Source: Litorimonas haliclonae
GTDB taxonomy: Bacteria > Pseudomonadota > Alphaproteobacteria > Caulobacterales > Maricaulaceae
Assembly: GCF_965138505.1 (NCBI RefSeq)
Contig: NZ_CBCSCO010000001.1
Location: 434,001-498,000, forward strand
Length of the DNA: 64,000 bases
Reading direction: 5' to 3'
In this document: piece by piece, positions 25,366-33,669 of the stretch
How the letters are laid out: every line of letters starts with the position of its first letter
Numbering within the stretch: the first letter of the stretch is position 1
The notes under the pieces: model-generated
What the model was told of the DNA's origin: nothing
Seen by the model: only the letters and a program-made list of their open reading frames with translations
Databases searched by the model: none
Position numbers and translations under genes: made by a program

Positions 25366-25637
25366 GCCAAATACCCCTTATGTTTGATGTGACGGACCAG
25401 AACTTCCATGAACTGAGGGTCACGCGAGGCGAAAAAGACGCAAAGGGTATGGGCGCAGACATAGTAGATGATGCCGAGTAGCCAGAGCTGGAGACCCAGC
25501 CCTAAGGCGGCTGCAAGCGTGCCATTCAGGATGGCCGCCGTTCTCGGAACACCGCCTAAAAGGATGGGTTCGGTCAAAGAACGGCGCACCGGAATGGTGA
25601 AACCTTCGGGAAGCTGATATGCGGCCGTGTCCGTCAT
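25362..25637 (-). CDS. trbD: TrbD/VirB3-type T4SS protein
   Basis: Short inner-membrane protein that works with the VirB4 ATPase. It has the family start (G-F-T-I-P-V-R-R-S-L-T-E-P-I-L-L-G-G-V-P-R) and a double membrane segment at about 32-65. Length 91 residues. The ATG shares a base with the stop of trbC, and the stop overlaps trbE. Confidence 0.92.
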   Translation of the reverse strand: MTDTAAYQLPEGFTIPVRRSLTEPILLGGVPRTAAILNGTLAAALGLGLQLWLLGIIYYVCAHTLCVFFASRDPQFMEVLVRHIKHKGYLA

Positions 25638-25978
25638 TAAATGACAGCCCCGCCCGTAAAGCTGAAGAATGACGGAAAGAAGCTTGTCGCGGTAAAGGCA
25701 ATCGACAGACCAAAGACAATCTTGATAAGATTGCGCATACCGCCGCCTGCATCACCAAAGGCAAGGCCAATGCCCGTCATGATAATTGCAATTGTGCCGA
25801 AAATTTTCGCTACAGGGCCCTCAATGGATTGCAAGATGCTCGTGAGCGGGCCTTCCCACGGCATGGCTGATCCTGCTGCGTAGGCCGTTTGCGGCATCAA
25901 TATCATAATCAGAACAACAATAGCTGCGCCGTAGAAAAGCCGTTGGTTTATGGTTCCGTGTGTTAGGGGTCCGTACAT
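25637..25978 (-). CDS. trbC: TrbC/VirB2-type pilin
   Basis: Major pilin precursor. The N-terminal hydrophobic segment (A-A-I-V-V-L-I-M-I-L-M) and A-Y-A-A-G form a signal peptide with cleavage near residue 35; two further membrane segments (about 57-77 and 83-103) are separated by a short loop, G-D-A-G-G-G-M, as in VirB2. The start lies 16 bp inside the end of trbB. Length 113 before processing. Confidence 0.91.
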   Translation of the reverse strand: MYGPLTHGTINQRLFYGAAIVVLIMILMPQTAYAAGSAMPWEGPLTSILQSIEGPVAKIFGTIAIIMTGIGLAFGDAGGGMRNLIKIVFGLSIAFTATSFFPSFFSFTGGAVI

Positions 25979-26973
25979 GAGTTACCTCCTTCAAAAGTCA
26001 GTTTAGGGATGGAAGACGAGGCTGTGAGCGGTTCGAGCTGATAGCCCTTGTCCGTCAGATCAATGAGGCGCGCGATGGTTTGCACACGGCGTTTTGAGCC
26101 TCGCCCGGAAATGAAGACAATCACGTCGATGGCCTCCGCAATCAGAGCCCGCGGAACAATCGCCACGCCCTCTAAAATCAGTTGTTCAATGCGGCCCAGC
26201 GCCGCTTTCGCTGAATTTGCATGGACGGTCGCGATACCGCCGGGATGCCCCGTCGTCCAAGCCTTAAGCATGTCAAGCGCTTCAGGCCCGCGCACTTCGC
26301 CGACGATGATCCGGTCAGGCCGAAGGCGCAGAGTCGAGCGCACCAAGTCTGCGAGGGTGACATTCAAGCCGTGCGTACGAAGGGCTACCGTGTCCTTGGC
26401 CTTACATTGAAGCTCGCGCGTATCTTCAAGGATAAGAACGCGGTCCCCCGTGTCGGATATTTCAGACAGTAAGGCATTGGCGAGCGTGGTTTTACCGCTT
26501 GATGTGCCGCCAACGATTAAAATGTTTTGGCGAGACGTGACCGCGTATTTCAAGGCTTCTGATTGGTCATATGTAAGACTGCCCGCCTGCACGTAATCAT
26601 CCAGGGTGAAAACTGCGACTGCGCCCTTGCGAATAGAGAAACATGGCGCTGAAACGACAGGCGGCAAAACACCTTCAAAGCGTTCTCCATTACCTGGAAG
26701 CTCCGCGCTGATAATAGGCGCTTTCGTTGTCACGTCTTGATTGATGTGACTGGCCACAAGGCGCACCACGCGCTCGCCCTCATCAGGCGTCAACACACTG
26801 TCCGTATCAAAACGGCCGATACCTAATTTATCAAGCCATAAACGCCCATCAGGGTTGAGCATGATTTCGACAACTTTGGGGTCATCAAGCGCGCTCGTAA
26901 TAACCGGGCCCAGCGCCGTGCGCAGCATAGCAAGTGTGCGATCTGAGGTGGCGGTTGTTTGAAAGCTAGACAT
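25963..26973 (-). CDS. trbB: TrbB/VirB11-type T4SS ATPase
   Basis: Hexameric traffic ATPase of the VirB11 family on the cytoplasmic side of the channel. From the ATG at 26973, Walker A is G-G-T-S-S-G-K-T-T near residue 150, the Asp box I-L-E-D-T-R-E-L-Q near 178, Walker B R-I-I-V-G-E-V-R-G near 217 and the His box H-P-G-G-I-A-T-V-H-A-N near 236. A much longer frame from 27129 runs through the CopG-like gene and is rejected. It overlaps that gene by 8 bp. Confidence 0.94.
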   Translation of the reverse strand: MSSFQTTATSDRTLAMLRTALGPVITSALDDPKVVEIMLNPDGRLWLDKLGIGRFDTDSVLTPDEGERVVRLVASHINQDVTTKAPIISAELPGNGERFEGVLPPVVSAPCFSIRKGAVAVFTLDDYVQAGSLTYDQSEALKYAVTSRQNILIVGGTSSGKTTLANALLSEISDTGDRVLILEDTRELQCKAKDTVALRTHGLNVTLADLVRSTLRLRPDRIIVGEVRGPEALDMLKAWTTGHPGGIATVHANSAKAALGRIEQLILEGVAIVPRALIAEAIDVIVFISGRGSKRRVQTIARLIDLTDKGYQLEPLTASSSIPKLTFEGGNSCTDP

Positions 26974-27481
26974 TTGCAGTCTCCTTCGTCTTGGGCCTAG
27001 CCGCTTTCTTCTTTTGTAATTTTTCGAGAAGCTGGATTTCATCAAGGCGAAAGAAGTCTTGGTCGGAGACAAGGACATCAGACAGAGCTTGTTTGAACGT
27101 CTTGCCGCCCGCGCGCATTTTAACGCCAAGTTGATCGATAAATTGGTTCATTAGACCAACGCCACGCGCGGCACGGGCGTCAGTATCCGCCGCCGAGATT
27201 TGCGGGGCCATTGTAAAGTAAAAGTGCAGGAAGAGCGCAAAGGTCTCGGAATGCAGATTGAGATCACGCGAATGGCGATGATTATGGCGGATCATCATAT
27301 CCAGTTTTTCGAGGATACGGGCGTCTCGCGCATCGTCATGCTCAAATGTGAAACAAGCTGACAGAGCATCATTTATGACGCGCGATTTTGTTTTCCCCAT
27401 TGCGCGGGCCCGAACGTCCAAAAGCGCGGCATTTTCCGGTGTGATACGTGCACGAACGCGAGCTGTGAGATCATTGCTCAT
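26966..27481 (-). CDS. CopG/ribbon-helix-helix-type conjugation protein
   Basis: A 171-residue protein placed between traG and trbB, where this ICE class usually has a CopG-family gene. The N-terminus (V-R-A-R-I-T-P-E-N-A-A-L-L-D-V-R-A-R-A-M-G-K-T-K-S-R-V-I) shows one strand and two helices of a ribbon-helix-helix fold. The rest is helical. It could regulate the operon or act as an accessory factor for traG; neither is shown. It starts 2 bp after traG. Confidence 0.82.
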   Translation of the reverse strand: MSNDLTARVRARITPENAALLDVRARAMGKTKSRVINDALSACFTFEHDDARDARILEKLDMMIRHNHRHSRDLNLHSETFALFLHFYFTMAPQISAADTDARAARGVGLMNQFIDQLGVKMRAGGKTFKQALSDVLVSDQDFFRLDEIQLLEKLQKKKAARPKTKETANV

Positions 27482-27483
27482 GG

Positions 27484-29544
27484 TTACATTCCCAAATCTA
27501 TGTCTGTGCTGCGGGTCAGGTCATGTGCGCGGGCAAGCGTGGCTGTGTCTCTGACAAATTCACCAAGTTTAATTGCGGGTGTGAGTTCATCGCCCTCTGC
27601 AACATCGAGAGTCTTCTCTTTGGTCTTGGCTTGAGATGTGGAAGGCTCAGGAGCGCTAAGCTCGGGGCTGCGTTCTTTGCCGCCCTCGTCCTCATCGTAG
27701 TCAGCGTCAGTCTTCGAGTTTAACGCTGATGCGATTTTGTTCTGCTCTGACTTTTCAATTTCTGTGTAGAGACGGTCATCCACAGGCCGTGTCTCAACAC
27801 CCCAGACGCAAGGCGTAGTCGGGGAAAGTCCGCCGTATCCGTCGGGGGATATTTGGGGAGGGCTGGAGACACGGCCCGTGAAATTCTTATCCGCATAGTA
27901 GCGAACTTTATCGGCTTTGATCGGCGAGAAACCTGAAAGAAGAATAAGTTCCTGATTGGATGGCAGCTGCATGATCTCGCCGGGCGTAATGAGTTGGCGC
28001 GCTGTTTCTTGGCGAGAGACCATAACGTGGGAGAGCCAAGGCGCGAGACGATGACCCGCATAGTTCCGCATGGCCCGCATTTCCGTTGTGCTGCCAATCG
28101 CGTCCGATAGGCGTTTGGCCGTGCGCTCATCATTGGTCGCAAAGGCCACTCTCACATGGCAGTTATCGAGGATTGAATTGTTCGGACCGTAGGCTTTCTC
28201 AATCTGGTTAAGGGATTGGGAAATCAGGAAGGCGCGCAAACCATAGCCTGCCATGAAAGCGAGTGAGCTTTCAAAGAAATCTAAGCGTCCTAAAGCCGGA
28301 AACTCGTCCAGCATAAGTAACAATTGACGTGTCGGTTTACTCTCGCCTGAAACAACAAGCTCTTCTGTCAAGCGGCGGCCAATCTGATTTAGGATAAGGC
28401 GAACCAGCGGCTTCGTGCGCGAAATGTCTGACGGCGGAATGACCAGATAAAGAGAGACGGGCTTATCTGCGCTTATCAAATCGGCAATGCGCCAATCACA
28501 TTTTGATGTCACCTCAGCGACCGTGGGATCTCGGTATAATCCGAGAAAGCTCATAGCCGTTGATAATACACCTGAGCGCTCATTTTCAGATTTATTAAGG
28601 AGTTCACGCGCTGCTTGTGCGACCACCGGATGGACTTGTGCCCCTGTCCGGTCACCGAGATGATTGGTTTTCATCATGACACCAAGCGTCTTTTCAAAAC
28701 TACGTTTTGGGTCAGAGAGGAATGAGGCTACGCGAGCCAGCGTCTTTTCGCGCTCTGCGTAGAGAATATGAAGGATAGCGCCGACTAAAAGACTATGAGC
28801 AGTCTTTTCCCAATGGTTGCGACGCTCAAGCATCCCTTCAGGGTCAACAAGGATATCGGCAATGTTCTGAACGTCCCGGACTTCATTGACGCCTTTGCGC
28901 ACTTCTAAGAGAGGGTTATATTTGGCGCTCGCGGCATTAGTTGGGTCAAACAATAGGCAATGGGAGAATGTCGCTCTCCAGCCGGAGGTGAGCTGCCAAT
29001 TTTCACCTTTAATGTCATGGATAACCGCGCTGTCAGTCCAGGAGAGCAGGGTCGGGATAACAAGGCCCACGCCTTTGCCAGACCGCGTCGGCGCAATCGC
29101 CATGACATGCTCAGGGCCGTGATGGCGAATATAATCAGTCTTTGTGCGCCCAAGGAAAACGCCATGGTCATCTAGAAGACCAACTTGCTTCATTTGCTTT
29201 GATGTCGCCCAGCGCGATGAGCCGAATGTGTTTAGGGCTTTTGCAGAGCGGCCGCGGAGTACAGAACCTATGACCGCGAAGATAATTCCGAGAAGACCGC
29301 CACCTGCTGAAATCTGGCCACCTCTTGAAAAAATATGAGGCGCATAGGCGTCAAATTGGTACCACCATTTGAAGAGGCTCCACGGCGCGTAAATTTTGTG
29401 ATTGCCAAGCTTTGCGAATCCCGTTCCCAAATAAGCATCATAGTCAAACTGAAGCGCGACCCACTGCGTAGCATACCATGTCGATAAAATGATCGTCGCA
29501 AAAACGACGCATATTTGTCCGATCAAGATATTTTGTGGCGACAT
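27484..29544 (-). CDS. traG: TraG/VirD4-type coupling protein
   Basis: Inner-membrane ATPase that links the relaxase-DNA complex to the mating channel. Two N-terminal membrane segments (about 8-28 and 75-95) precede the motor with Walker A A-P-T-R-S-G-K-G near residue 152, then W-T-D-S-A-V-I-H-D-I-K-G-E-N and L-L-M-L-D-E-F-P-A-L-G as Walker B near 408; I-S-Q-S-L-N-Q-I follows. The C-terminal 100 residues are charged and variable. It is the first gene of the operon running to 17222 and is divergent from the Y-family polymerase. Confidence 0.95.
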   Translation of the reverse strand: MSPQNILIGQICVVFATIILSTWYATQWVALQFDYDAYLGTGFAKLGNHKIYAPWSLFKWWYQFDAYAPHIFSRGGQISAGGGLLGIIFAVIGSVLRGRSAKALNTFGSSRWATSKQMKQVGLLDDHGVFLGRTKTDYIRHHGPEHVMAIAPTRSGKGVGLVIPTLLSWTDSAVIHDIKGENWQLTSGWRATFSHCLLFDPTNAASAKYNPLLEVRKGVNEVRDVQNIADILVDPEGMLERRNHWEKTAHSLLVGAILHILYAEREKTLARVASFLSDPKRSFEKTLGVMMKTNHLGDRTGAQVHPVVAQAARELLNKSENERSGVLSTAMSFLGLYRDPTVAEVTSKCDWRIADLISADKPVSLYLVIPPSDISRTKPLVRLILNQIGRRLTEELVVSGESKPTRQLLLMLDEFPALGRLDFFESSLAFMAGYGLRAFLISQSLNQIEKAYGPNNSILDNCHVRVAFATNDERTAKRLSDAIGSTTEMRAMRNYAGHRLAPWLSHVMVSRQETARQLITPGEIMQLPSNQELILLSGFSPIKADKVRYYADKNFTGRVSSPPQISPDGYGGLSPTTPCVWGVETRPVDDRLYTEIEKSEQNKIASALNSKTDADYDEDEGGKERSPELSAPEPSTSQAKTKEKTLDVAEGDELTPAIKLGEFVRDTATLARAHDLTRSTDIDLGM

Positions 29545-29821
29545 GACCTAAGTCCTTCAATTGCGGTGGACTAAGGCTGTCAGAAAAATGGATTTTTGGT
29601 CTAGTTCCTAAATAGTGAATTCGCGTGAACAATTATGACTTTCTATGAAGTTCTATGACTTTCTGTGAAAACGGTTGTTTTTTGAGACTTATTTAAAACG
29701 AGCCATAAATTCTGTTTGTTTTGGGTTATCCCCATAGAAATTAGGAATATAATCCGTTTTTACTTGACTAATGTTCCGCTTTCGTTCTTTTTCGGTCGTC
29801 CGCGCTTACCACGGACGAAAC
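29545..29821. promoter_or_regulatory. Divergent promoter region of the Trb operon and the Y-polymerase gene
   Basis: This AT-rich gap must carry the promoter that drives traG and the Trb operon on the minus strand and the promoter of the polymerase on the plus strand. Its main feature is a set of four direct 10-bp repeats at 29631-29670, described separately. An ATG at 29771 opens the polymerase frame earlier, but the family's start motif begins at the ATG at 29822. Confidence 0.55.
29631..29670 (+). repeat. Four tandem 10-bp repeats, iteron-like
   Basis: The units read AATTATGACT, TTCTATGAAG, TTCTATGACT and TTCTGTGAAA, consensus TTCTATGACT; the first and third pair and the second and fourth pair are most alike, giving a 16-bp near-repeat with a 20-bp period. 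Ten-base spacing puts each unit on the same face of the helix, as for a cooperative repressor or initiator. Confidence 0.65.
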
Positions 29822-31084
29822 ATGCGAAAACCCGAAACCATAGAAAGACTTTACCTCGACTTTGATGGCTTCTTTGCATCTGTTGAACAGCAAGCCAGAC
29901 CGGGCCTGCGCGGCAAACCAGTTGGCATTGTTCCCTTTGACGGCACTGTGCATACAGTTGTCATCGCCTGCTCAAAGGAAGCTAAGGCGCGCGGCGTTAA
30001 AAATGTCATGAAACTATCAGACGCTAAGAAAGTCTGTCCTGAACTAGTTTTGCAATGCCAAAGTCCTGATTTATATCGGCGCGCCCATAATGCCCTCCTT
30101 GCCGAGATCAATAGCGTCATCCCTGTGGAGGCCGTTAAATCGATAGATGAGCTCTGCTGTAAACTTGATCCGAAAGACATTGCTGACCCGATAGGCCTAT
30201 CCAAAAAACTCAAAGCGGTCATCGCGGAAGGCGTTGGCCCGTTCATAACATGCTCAATCGGATTTGGTGCAAACCGTCACTTGGCTAAGATTGCTTGTAA
30301 GATGGACAAGCCCAACGGAACCACGATTTGGCATCCGCATATGATGCCGGGGCCGATGCTCGACTTACCGTTCGATGACATTCCGGGAATTGGCGGACGC
30401 ATGGAGCAACGTCTCAACCATGCGGGCATTTACAATATGAAAGACTTGCTCGCGACCGAACCCAAACAAATGCGTAAGCTATGGCGCAGTGTTACGGGTG
30501 AACGGCTTTGGTATGCGTTACATGGTTATGACGTGATGGCGCAAAAGTCCGAACGCGGCATGTTTGGACATGGCCGTGTTTTGCCGCCAGAGCTACGTAA
30601 TTTCAAAGATGCGCGAGACTGCACACGGTTGCTTTTAGTAAAGGCTGCTCGCCGTATGCGCCGCGAAGGTTTCTATGCCAGCTCGCTCTATATGTGGGTG
30701 AGCCTGCGTAACCGATCCATCAAAGAGAGAGGCTGGTCTTCGCATCACAAGCTACACATGGCCAATGATGACCAAGCCTGCCTAACGGCCCTTGATGCCT
30801 TATGGGCTAAAGCCAAAGCCAAAATTCCAAGCCATTATAAAATCGTGCGTGTTGGCGTCACGCTGGGAGATTTGACAAATGCCTCAACACGGCAACTTGA
30901 TATGCTCATCAACGATGACCCACAGCGCCAGCGCTGGGAATGCGTTACAAATGCAATGGATAGTCTAAACACGCGTTACGGCAAATCACTTGTAACAATG
31001 GGGCCATGGAAACTGCCACCCGGAGGAAACCTTGGCGGCAAGATTAGCTTCACCCGCATACCTCGCGCAGAGGACTTCTGGTGA
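29822..31084 (+). CDS. Y-family DNA polymerase (DinB/UmuC-like)
   Basis: A translesion-type polymerase carried by the ICE. From the ATG at 29822 the catalytic start is L-Y-L-D-F-D-G-F-F-A-S-V-E (first metal Asp), and the second site is S-I-D-E near residue 115, both intact. Other marks are G-I-G-A-type hairpins (P-G-I-G-G-R-M) in the thumb and a little-finger region ending near 400. It lacks an obvious C-terminal clamp motif. It is followed by a small zinc-ribbon-like gene with GTGA overlap and could help second-strand repair after transfer, which is inference. Confidence 0.88.
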   Translation: MRKPETIERLYLDFDGFFASVEQQARPGLRGKPVGIVPFDGTVHTVVIACSKEAKARGVKNVMKLSDAKKVCPELVLQCQSPDLYRRAHNALLAEINSVIPVEAVKSIDELCCKLDPKDIADPIGLSKKLKAVIAEGVGPFITCSIGFGANRHLAKIACKMDKPNGTTIWHPHMMPGPMLDLPFDDIPGIGGRMEQRLNHAGIYNMKDLLATEPKQMRKLWRSVTGERLWYALHGYDVMAQKSERGMFGHGRVLPPELRNFKDARDCTRLLLVKAARRMRREGFYASSLYMWVSLRNRSIKERGWSSHHKLHMANDDQACLTALDALWAKAKAKIPSHYKIVRVGVTLGDLTNASTRQLDMLINDDPQRQRWECVTNAMDSLNTRYGKSLVTMGPWKLPPGGNLGGKISFTRIPRAEDFW

Positions 31085-31332
31085 GCTGGAAAGATAAATT
31101 ACAGATATTAGATTTTGAAGCAAGTGACCGGCTAGAAGCCCGTTGCGCAAGTTGCGGCTACACATGGTATGAGGAGCCAGTGGTCTATTTTCACAAGAGC
31201 CATGTTCGGCAGCTATACGTCGATGAGTTTGAAGCCCGTATGCGCTGTAAGCAGTGGAAGTGCTCAGGGAAAATAGTCATATCTCAAACGCACAAAGATG
31301 AAACAGAAGGCTTTCAAGGCGGGCTTGCTTAG
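31081..31332 (+). CDS. Small zinc-ribbon-like protein coupled to the Y-polymerase
   Basis: An 83-residue protein starting at a GTG that overlaps the polymerase stop (GTGA). Two Cys pairs are visible: C-A-S-C near residue 22 and C-K-Q-W-K-C near 59, which could hold one zinc. The middle is aromatic and His-rich. The tight coupling suggests it works with the polymerase, as a DNA- or clamp-binding partner, but no family is recognised. Confidence 0.65.
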   Translation: MSWKDKLQILDFEASDRLEARCASCGYTWYEEPVVYFHKSHVRQLYVDEFEARMRCKQWKCSGKIVISQTHKDETEGFQGGLA

Positions 31333-31384
31333 GGATGTTTATCCCCATTGCGGACATTAGATGACCGGATTAGTTCGAGCGATT

Positions 31385-33259
31385 TCAAGCAGCAGCTACT
31401 TGCTCAACTGACTCCAACTTCAACAATTCTTTTGCCCACTTTTTAGCCTCCGATATATCAGCCCTGTAAGCATCAGCTGCCATAGACAGTGACTCAGGAG
31501 ATGTTGCTTTTTCAAGAGCCTCATCATTCCAGTCATCCGATAACCTTTTAGCTATTGCAAAACACACTGTTTTTCCGACGCGAAACGCCATCGATTTTAT
31601 TGCTGTTTCTTTCGCTATACGACGCCCTGTCTCCGGATCTTCGGCATGACGCAAATCTTTATCCAAATCATAGGCCATGCGTTCGATAATTGGATAATTC
31701 CCATTTACATAAATGGTCTGTGTTTCTTGATAGAAGCGGCCGGCACGACCCTTCATTTCTTTTTCAGCAATTGCATCAGGATCGTGTATAACTTCAATTG
31801 TCGGTGCTCGCTCCAATGCGCGAGATTGTTTTGATGGTTTAGCTCCATGAGGCGCTATGCGACGCTTGCGTGGATGAGCTCTACGACCTCTCGACCTATC
31901 ATTCGGTATTGGATTTGTATCGTCATCACCCGAAAGCATGATCTCATTATCTAACTCGTTACGAATTTTCGACTTTGTATTTGTGTCCGTACCCTCGTCA
32001 TCATTAACCGCCCTTTCAGCCGAGGACATATCTGCCTTTTTCAAGGTATTTGTCGGCACTCTATGTTCATCAAGCAGTTTTTGAAGAGCTGACTGTAAGT
32101 CATCATAATTGTCATTATTCTCGGGAGATTCTTGGCGAATAACTTCTTTGACCCATTCAGGCATGGTCTCTCTGACAATGGCCGTAAATTCGTCAGCTTT
32201 CATATCGGAACGATCATCCGTCCACGTTAGTCCATTCCTGTATTGGTTAGGAAGCGCCATACCCTCTGGCACTTCAATCTCTACAGTGAGAACTTTAGAC
32301 CCAAAAGCGATGCCAAAGTTAGGCGCGGCGGAAGACCATCCTTTTTTTGTTTTAAGGTCGTAACGCTCGTTTTTGTATACCAACGCACAAAATGTTGTTG
32401 AAGCTGCAGGCGGATTAGCCCGAGAACTCATACTATGACCAGACGTTTCCGCTTTAGGGTCATGAATGAAATGAATTTTCACGCCAGATTCTTCGTGTTT
32501 TACCCATTCATCATTTGAGAGACTAGGAAGGACATCTGTTAAAGTTTTCAACTGGCGAAAGCGACCCGTTTCACCCTTACCGCCACCACTGGCCATAGCA
32601 ACGTCGACTCTAACCACCACATCGGTTTCGAAACGTGAAAATCGTCTGAATATTTCAGACGGTATGTAGTTTCGATCAACTTTCTTACCCATGCCAAGAG
32701 GCTCAGATACGGTATCATGTTCTGGCGCTTCCCCGTAAAGAACGACCTCGGTCCAATCAAAAGATGTATCAACACCTTCATTTATTAGAATATCCGATAC
32801 ATCCAAAATTGTCTCGGATCGGTCTTCTCCTAAATCATACCCAAATCGAGCATAAGTTTCCAACTCATCATCATATCCAATTTCTACTTGCGAGACTGTA
32901 CCTTCGCGACAGGAGCGATATCGTATGCCTTCCGGTGACATCGTTAGGCCAGAAACTTTCGCTCCAATACCGTAATTTCCATCAAGCCCCATTTCTTTAC
33001 CAATCGAGGATGATAAATCCGTTGCCCTCTTTAGTTCGATATCTGACATGCCTGGGCCGGTGTTCCAAAACGCTAACTTGCGTACACCGTCAATTTCAAC
33101 GGGATAGATTTTAATTAGTTTTTCGCCGAGAACAGCAGAAGAAGCGCTTTCTTCGGCGTTTTTGAAAAACTCACGTATGAGTGTATGAGTCGGAGCTTGT
33201 TGAATTAGCCTATTTATCAAAAAGCGATCATTCTGAATATTTAAAGGTTCTGAGCGCAT
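31385..33259 (-). CDS. GHKL-fold ATPase, candidate defence protein
   Basis: A 624-residue cytoplasmic protein with a Hsp90/MutL/MORC-like ATP site at its N-terminus: N box E-F-F-K-N-A-E-E-S (about 30-38), G1 box W-N-T-G-P-G-M-S (about 65-72) and G2 box G-N-Y-G-I-G-A-K-V (about 94-102). A second domain continues to about 350, followed by a charged linker with R-G-R-R-A-H-P-R-K-R-R, and a C-terminal domain of unknown type. The ATG at 33259 has AGGAG eight bases upstream. It is preceded after 11 bp by a 76-residue gene. Base composition is AT-richer than the transfer genes, pointing to separate transfer. Confidence 0.75.
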   Translation of the reverse strand: MRSEPLNIQNDRFLINRLIQQAPTHTLIREFFKNAEESASSAVLGEKLIKIYPVEIDGVRKLAFWNTGPGMSDIELKRATDLSSSIGKEMGLDGNYGIGAKVSGLTMSPEGIRYRSCREGTVSQVEIGYDDELETYARFGYDLGEDRSETILDVSDILINEGVDTSFDWTEVVLYGEAPEHDTVSEPLGMGKKVDRNYIPSEIFRRFSRFETDVVVRVDVAMASGGGKGETGRFRQLKTLTDVLPSLSNDEWVKHEESGVKIHFIHDPKAETSGHSMSSRANPPAASTTFCALVYKNERYDLKTKKGWSSAAPNFGIAFGSKVLTVEIEVPEGMALPNQYRNGLTWTDDRSDMKADEFTAIVRETMPEWVKEVIRQESPENNDNYDDLQSALQKLLDEHRVPTNTLKKADMSSAERAVNDDEGTDTNTKSKIRNELDNEIMLSGDDDTNPIPNDRSRGRRAHPRKRRIAPHGAKPSKQSRALERAPTIEVIHDPDAIAEKEMKGRAGRFYQETQTIYVNGNYPIIERMAYDLDKDLRHAEDPETGRRIAKETAIKSMAFRVGKTVCFAIAKRLSDDWNDEALEKATSPESLSMAADAYRADISEAKKWAKELLKLESVEQVAAA

Positions 33260-33270
33260 CTTCACAACTC

Positions 33271-33501
33271 CTATAATTTAAATTTGTTTGAACCGTCATC
33301 AGATGACGCGCCAAATTTACGTTCGAGGTCAGTCGTCGCCTCTTTCAAGGCCTTGATAATTTTTCTTATATCATCCTTGCTATATTCATAAGCACGTTTG
33401 TTGGACAGGTTTCCAATCTTCCGAATTCCATCAAGAGCAAGCTGAGTTCGTCCTTCAGCCAGCTTGATAAACTTCTCTCTCTTTTCTGATTTATTTCCCA
33501 T
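33271..33501 (-). CDS. Small basic protein paired with the GHKL ATPase
   Basis: A 76-residue, Lys-rich helical protein (F-I-K-L-A-E-G-R-T-Q-L-A-L-D-G-I-R-K-I-G-N-L near its start, then Y-E-Y-S-K-D-D-I-R-K-I-I-K-A-L). The ATG at 33501 follows GGA and fits better than the ATG at 33522. Its stop is 11 bp before the ATPase start, so the two are probably co-translated. I know no function for this family; it may be a DNA-binding or regulatory partner. Confidence 0.7.
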   Translation of the reverse strand: MGNKSEKREKFIKLAEGRTQLALDGIRKIGNLSNKRAYEYSKDDIRKIIKALKEATTDLERKFGASSDDGSNKFKL

Positions 33502-33669
33502 GACGAATCCAAAAGTTAACACAATATGAAATTCATATCGTTGCTGACGTGAATTTTGTCAAGTTTATGTAATGAATTTCTTTGCATATTTACAATATAC
33601 GTCACAATTCTTATCGTAATTTCAGCGTTATTTTATTGTAAGCACCCAACTCTCTAGCGCTAAAAGTGA
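33502..33669. promoter_or_regulatory. Divergent promoter region with a 15-bp palindrome
   Basis: AT-rich gap between the GHKL module and the divergent two-gene unit. ATATGAA at 33524-33530 and TTCATAT at 33532-33538 form a near-perfect dyad just upstream of the small gene, a possible operator. A second, partial dyad lies around 33550-33560. Confidence 0.45.

Noticed and set aside
27000..27129. N-terminal extension of trbB from an ATG at 27129
   Set aside because: It runs through the CopG-like gene in another frame and is basic and low in complexity; VirB11 homology begins at 26973.
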